Shown: positions 23,950 through 25,477 of the stretch, in pieces
Layout: the number at the start of each line of letters is the position of its first letter
How positions within the stretch are numbered: position 1 is the first letter of the stretch
Assembly: GCA_947167315.1 (NCBI GenBank)
Contig: CAMVHP010000007.1
Span: 1-25,477, forward strand
Reading direction: 5' to 3'
From: RGIG8782 sp017475895
GTDB taxonomy: Bacteria; Pseudomonadota; Alphaproteobacteria; Rickettsiales; UBA1997
DNA: 25,477 nucleotides
Notes under the pieces: model-generated
Seen by the model: the letters and a program-made list of their open reading frames with translations, nothing else
Databases searched by the model: none
Told to the model about the DNA's origin: nothing
Translations under genes and position numbers: made by a program

Positions 23950-24489
23950 ATGAAGAAAATTTGTGTTATATTATTTTCTATATTTTGTGTTGGCACAGCA
24001 TTGGCAAACAATATAGCGGTTGTTGATTTAGAATACATAATGCAAAACTCCGTTGCATTTAAGAGACTAAACGATTCTTTAGAAAAGGAAAAAAAGAGTT
24101 ATCAGGAAAAAATAAAACAAAAGGAGATAGAACTCACAACAAAAAGAGATAAGCTGCAGTCACAGGCATCACTGCTTTCACAGGAAAGTTTACAGCAAAA
24201 AACCATTGAATTTCAAAAAGAATTACTATCCTTTCAGGAGGAAGTTAAAAATAAAGAGAATGAACTGCAGAAAAAGTTAATGGATGGACTTGCTGTTCTT
24301 AACAATGAAGTTAAAACCATTGTCAACGACATTGTCAAGGAGGATAAATATAATAAATACACATCAGTTCTAAGTACATCCATTATGTTATACTACAGAG
24401 ACGACGACAATATAACAACGGAAGTATTAAAAAGACTAAATAAGAAAAATATATCGCTAATTAATATTGACAATAAGAAAAAGAAATAG
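23950..24489 (+). CDS. Skp/OmpH-family periplasmic chaperone
   Basis: 179 residues. A signal peptide of 20 residues (KKICVILFSIFCVGTALA, cleaved before NN) is followed by IAVVDLEYIMQNSVAFKRL, the family's opening strand and helix. A long charged coiled coil comes next at about residues 40-130 (KEKKSYQEKIKQKEIELTTK onward), then a return to the base domain. Skp holds unfolded outer membrane proteins in the periplasm. In E. coli skp lies between bamA and lpxD; here it is 9 kb away from lpxD and stands alone before a tRNA. The C-terminus has a Lys-rich tail. Confidence 0.85.
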   Translation: MKKICVILFSIFCVGTALANNIAVVDLEYIMQNSVAFKRLNDSLEKEKKSYQEKIKQKEIELTTKRDKLQSQASLLSQESLQQKTIEFQKELLSFQEEVKNKENELQKKLMDGLAVLNNEVKTIVNDIVKEDKYNKYTSVLSTSIMLYYRDDDNITTEVLKRLNKKNISLINIDNKKKK

Positions 24490-24524
24490 TATAAATATAC
24501 TGTGTTATTGTGTATACTTCTATA

Positions 24525-24614
24525 GGAGGGGTGGCCGAGTGGCTGAAGGCACACGCTTGGAAAGCGTGCATACTGTAACAGGTATCAGGGGTTCGAATCC
24601 CCTCTCCTCCGCCA
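24525..24614 (+). tRNA. tRNA-Ser (anticodon GGA)
   Basis: A 90-base class II tRNA including CCA. The acceptor GGAGGGG pairs with CTCCTCC, with one G-T. The anticodon stem CACGC/GCGTG encloses TTGGAAA, giving GGA for UCC/UCU codons. The long variable arm CATACTGTAACAGGTATC and the T loop TTCGAAT are clear. Confidence 0.97.
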
Positions 24615-24664
24615 GTTAGTCAATGAAATAAATATTCTAAATATTCATGAAGGAGGATGTAGGC

Positions 24665-25180
24665 GTGACTAAACTTTTTTCCGTAATAGTTTTACTTTTT
24701 TGTCTCAGTGGATGTGTAACATACAATGACAATGGATGTTTTAAACAATTCGGTAGTTCAACACTAAAAGATGAATATTTAACCATCAAACTTGATAAAA
24801 AACTTAAAAGAATAAAGATACCAAACTGTAAATATGATAATGAAGGCAATAAGTATTTTGCTATAACAGTTGGTGTAAACGATAAAGAAATACAACGCAA
24901 AGAAGGAAATACTGTCTTAATTAACATGACATCAATATTTCCAGCCGACAAAATAGACGAAAAGGAAATCATTGATCTTATAAATAATGTTTCAAAAGAC
25001 CTAATAGATGTAAAAAACACAAGATTTAAAAAGGAATACACAAAAGAAAGTGATTTGATCCATAAAGGGAACAAGATATGTAAAATATTTTCAGCATCAG
25101 TTAGAGATTACGAAGCTACAAACAAACCGAAAGAACAAGATTACTTGCTACAAAACGATTTACATGAAATGTGTTTATAA
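24665..25180 (+). CDS. Small lipoprotein of unknown function
   Basis: 171 residues from GTG 24665. A strong AAGGAGG (24650-24656) lies 8 bases upstream; it falls inside the frame of an earlier ATG at 24647, so the GTG is the natural start. The N-terminus TKLFSVIVLLFCLSGC is a lipoprotein signal with lipobox LSGC, predicting acylation at that cysteine. The mature part (about 155 residues) has YNDNGCFKQFG and alternating charged strands (EYLTIKLDKKLKRIKIPNCK) and four further cysteines, but I recognise no family. It follows tRNA-Ser by 50 bases. The promoter is unclear. Confidence 0.8.
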   Translation: MTKLFSVIVLLFCLSGCVTYNDNGCFKQFGSSTLKDEYLTIKLDKKLKRIKIPNCKYDNEGNKYFAITVGVNDKEIQRKEGNTVLINMTSIFPADKIDEKEIIDLINNVSKDLIDVKNTRFKKEYTKESDLIHKGNKICKIFSASVRDYEATNKPKEQDYLLQNDLHEMCL

Positions 25181-25220
25181 AACAATATAATCAAATTATG
25201 TCACTTGGCATTTCTTTAGG

Positions 25221-25394
25221 ATGACAAAAAAATCAATGGAAACGTTTTGGAACATCGATATTCTGAGGAATCTTATGGGTACATTTTCGTCAAATATAAC
25301 AATGAATGATGATAAAAAAAATTTAGATACTATTTTGGAAGATAACTACAAAGAAATTGAAAAAATCTTGAATATCAAAACAGTTAACAAATAA
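25221..25394 (+). CDS. 57-residue hypothetical protein
   Basis: ATG at 25221 to TAA at 25394, 57 residues (TKKSMETFWNIDILRNLMGT onward, ending in a Lys/Asn-rich helix). TTTAGG directly abuts the ATG, too close for a good ribosome-binding site. No family, signal peptide or promoter is seen. Its codon use (AAA, GAT, AAT) fits the window. It could be a real short gene, a remnant of a larger gene, or chance. Confidence 0.35.
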   Translation: MTKKSMETFWNIDILRNLMGTFSSNITMNDDKKNLDTILEDNYKEIEKILNIKTVNK

Positions 25395-25410
25395 TCATAA
25401 TGTCTAAAGA

Positions 25411-25434
25411 GTTGTAGTTTTCATAAACTACAAC
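25411..25434. terminator. Perfect hairpin after the 57-codon ORF
   Basis: GTTGTAGTTT, TCAT loop and AAACTACAAC, a perfect 10-bp stem 17 bases after the stop at 25394. The sequence after it on the plus strand is CAAAACCCC, so it lacks a T-run; on the minus strand it is followed by TCTTTAG. Terminator function is uncertain in either direction. Confidence 0.45.
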
Positions 25435-25477
25435 CAAAACCCCTAAACAACACACTATTTTTGTTGTGTTTTAGCAT

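Noticed and set aside
1..25477. CRISPR array, insertion sequence or prophage
   Set aside because: No regular spaced repeats, transposase, integrase or phage gene was seen on either strand.

Overview
The window is a strongly AT-rich piece of a bacterial chromosome using the standard bacterial code: conserved tryptophans are TGG, the tRNA-Trp anticodon is CCA, and no conserved gene is broken by TGA. The order tRNA-Gly, tuf, tRNA-Trp, secE, nusG, rplKAJL, rpoBC is typical of Alphaproteobacteria. Lipid A genes and a Skp-like protein show a Gram-negative envelope. A classical rubrerythrin hints at an anaerobic or microaerobic life. A host- or gut-associated, low-GC alphaproteobacterium is my best inference; the genus cannot be read from this sequence.

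Layout. Positions 1-12633 (minus strand) hold the transcription/translation cluster: tRNA-Gly(UCC), tuf, tRNA-Trp(CCA), secE, nusG, rplK, rplA, rplJ, rplL, rpoB and rpoC, the last cut by the window edge just before its C-terminus. Hairpins lie in the tuf/tRNA-Trp, rplL/rpoB and rpoB/rpoC spacers. From 12634 to 12914 is a divergent AT-rich spacer. Positions 12915-15285 (plus) hold lpxD-fabZ-lpxC, three early lipid A and fatty acid steps packed as one operon, facing rubrerythrin (minus) across a bidirectional terminator. Positions 16152-19365 (minus) hold two units: pgpA, a degenerate response-regulator-like winged-helix protein, rbfA and a DUF721/DciA-like gene, followed by rplM-rpsI with its own promoter and terminator. 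topA reads out divergently on the plus strand (19517-21856).

Positions 21857-23848 are the accessory part. Three unrecognised transcription units encode small, Gln/Asn/Lys/Glu-rich, probably coiled-coil proteins. Each has its own near-consensus promoter, and the three promoters are almost identical even in the 16-bp spacer. The middle unit is a 31-codon ORF followed by a reading frame of about 270 codons that has no usual start codon and appears to be entered through a frame change at a six-A run. This island is the most novel part of the window. After it come a Skp/OmpH-like periplasmic chaperone, tRNA-Ser(GGA), a small lipoprotein whose GTG start is set by a strong Shine-Dalgarno, and a 57-codon ORF of unknown nature.

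Stop codons are strikingly skewed (13 TAA, 12 TAG, 1 TGA). The promoters I could place nearly all have 16-bp spacers, which may be a property of this lineage.
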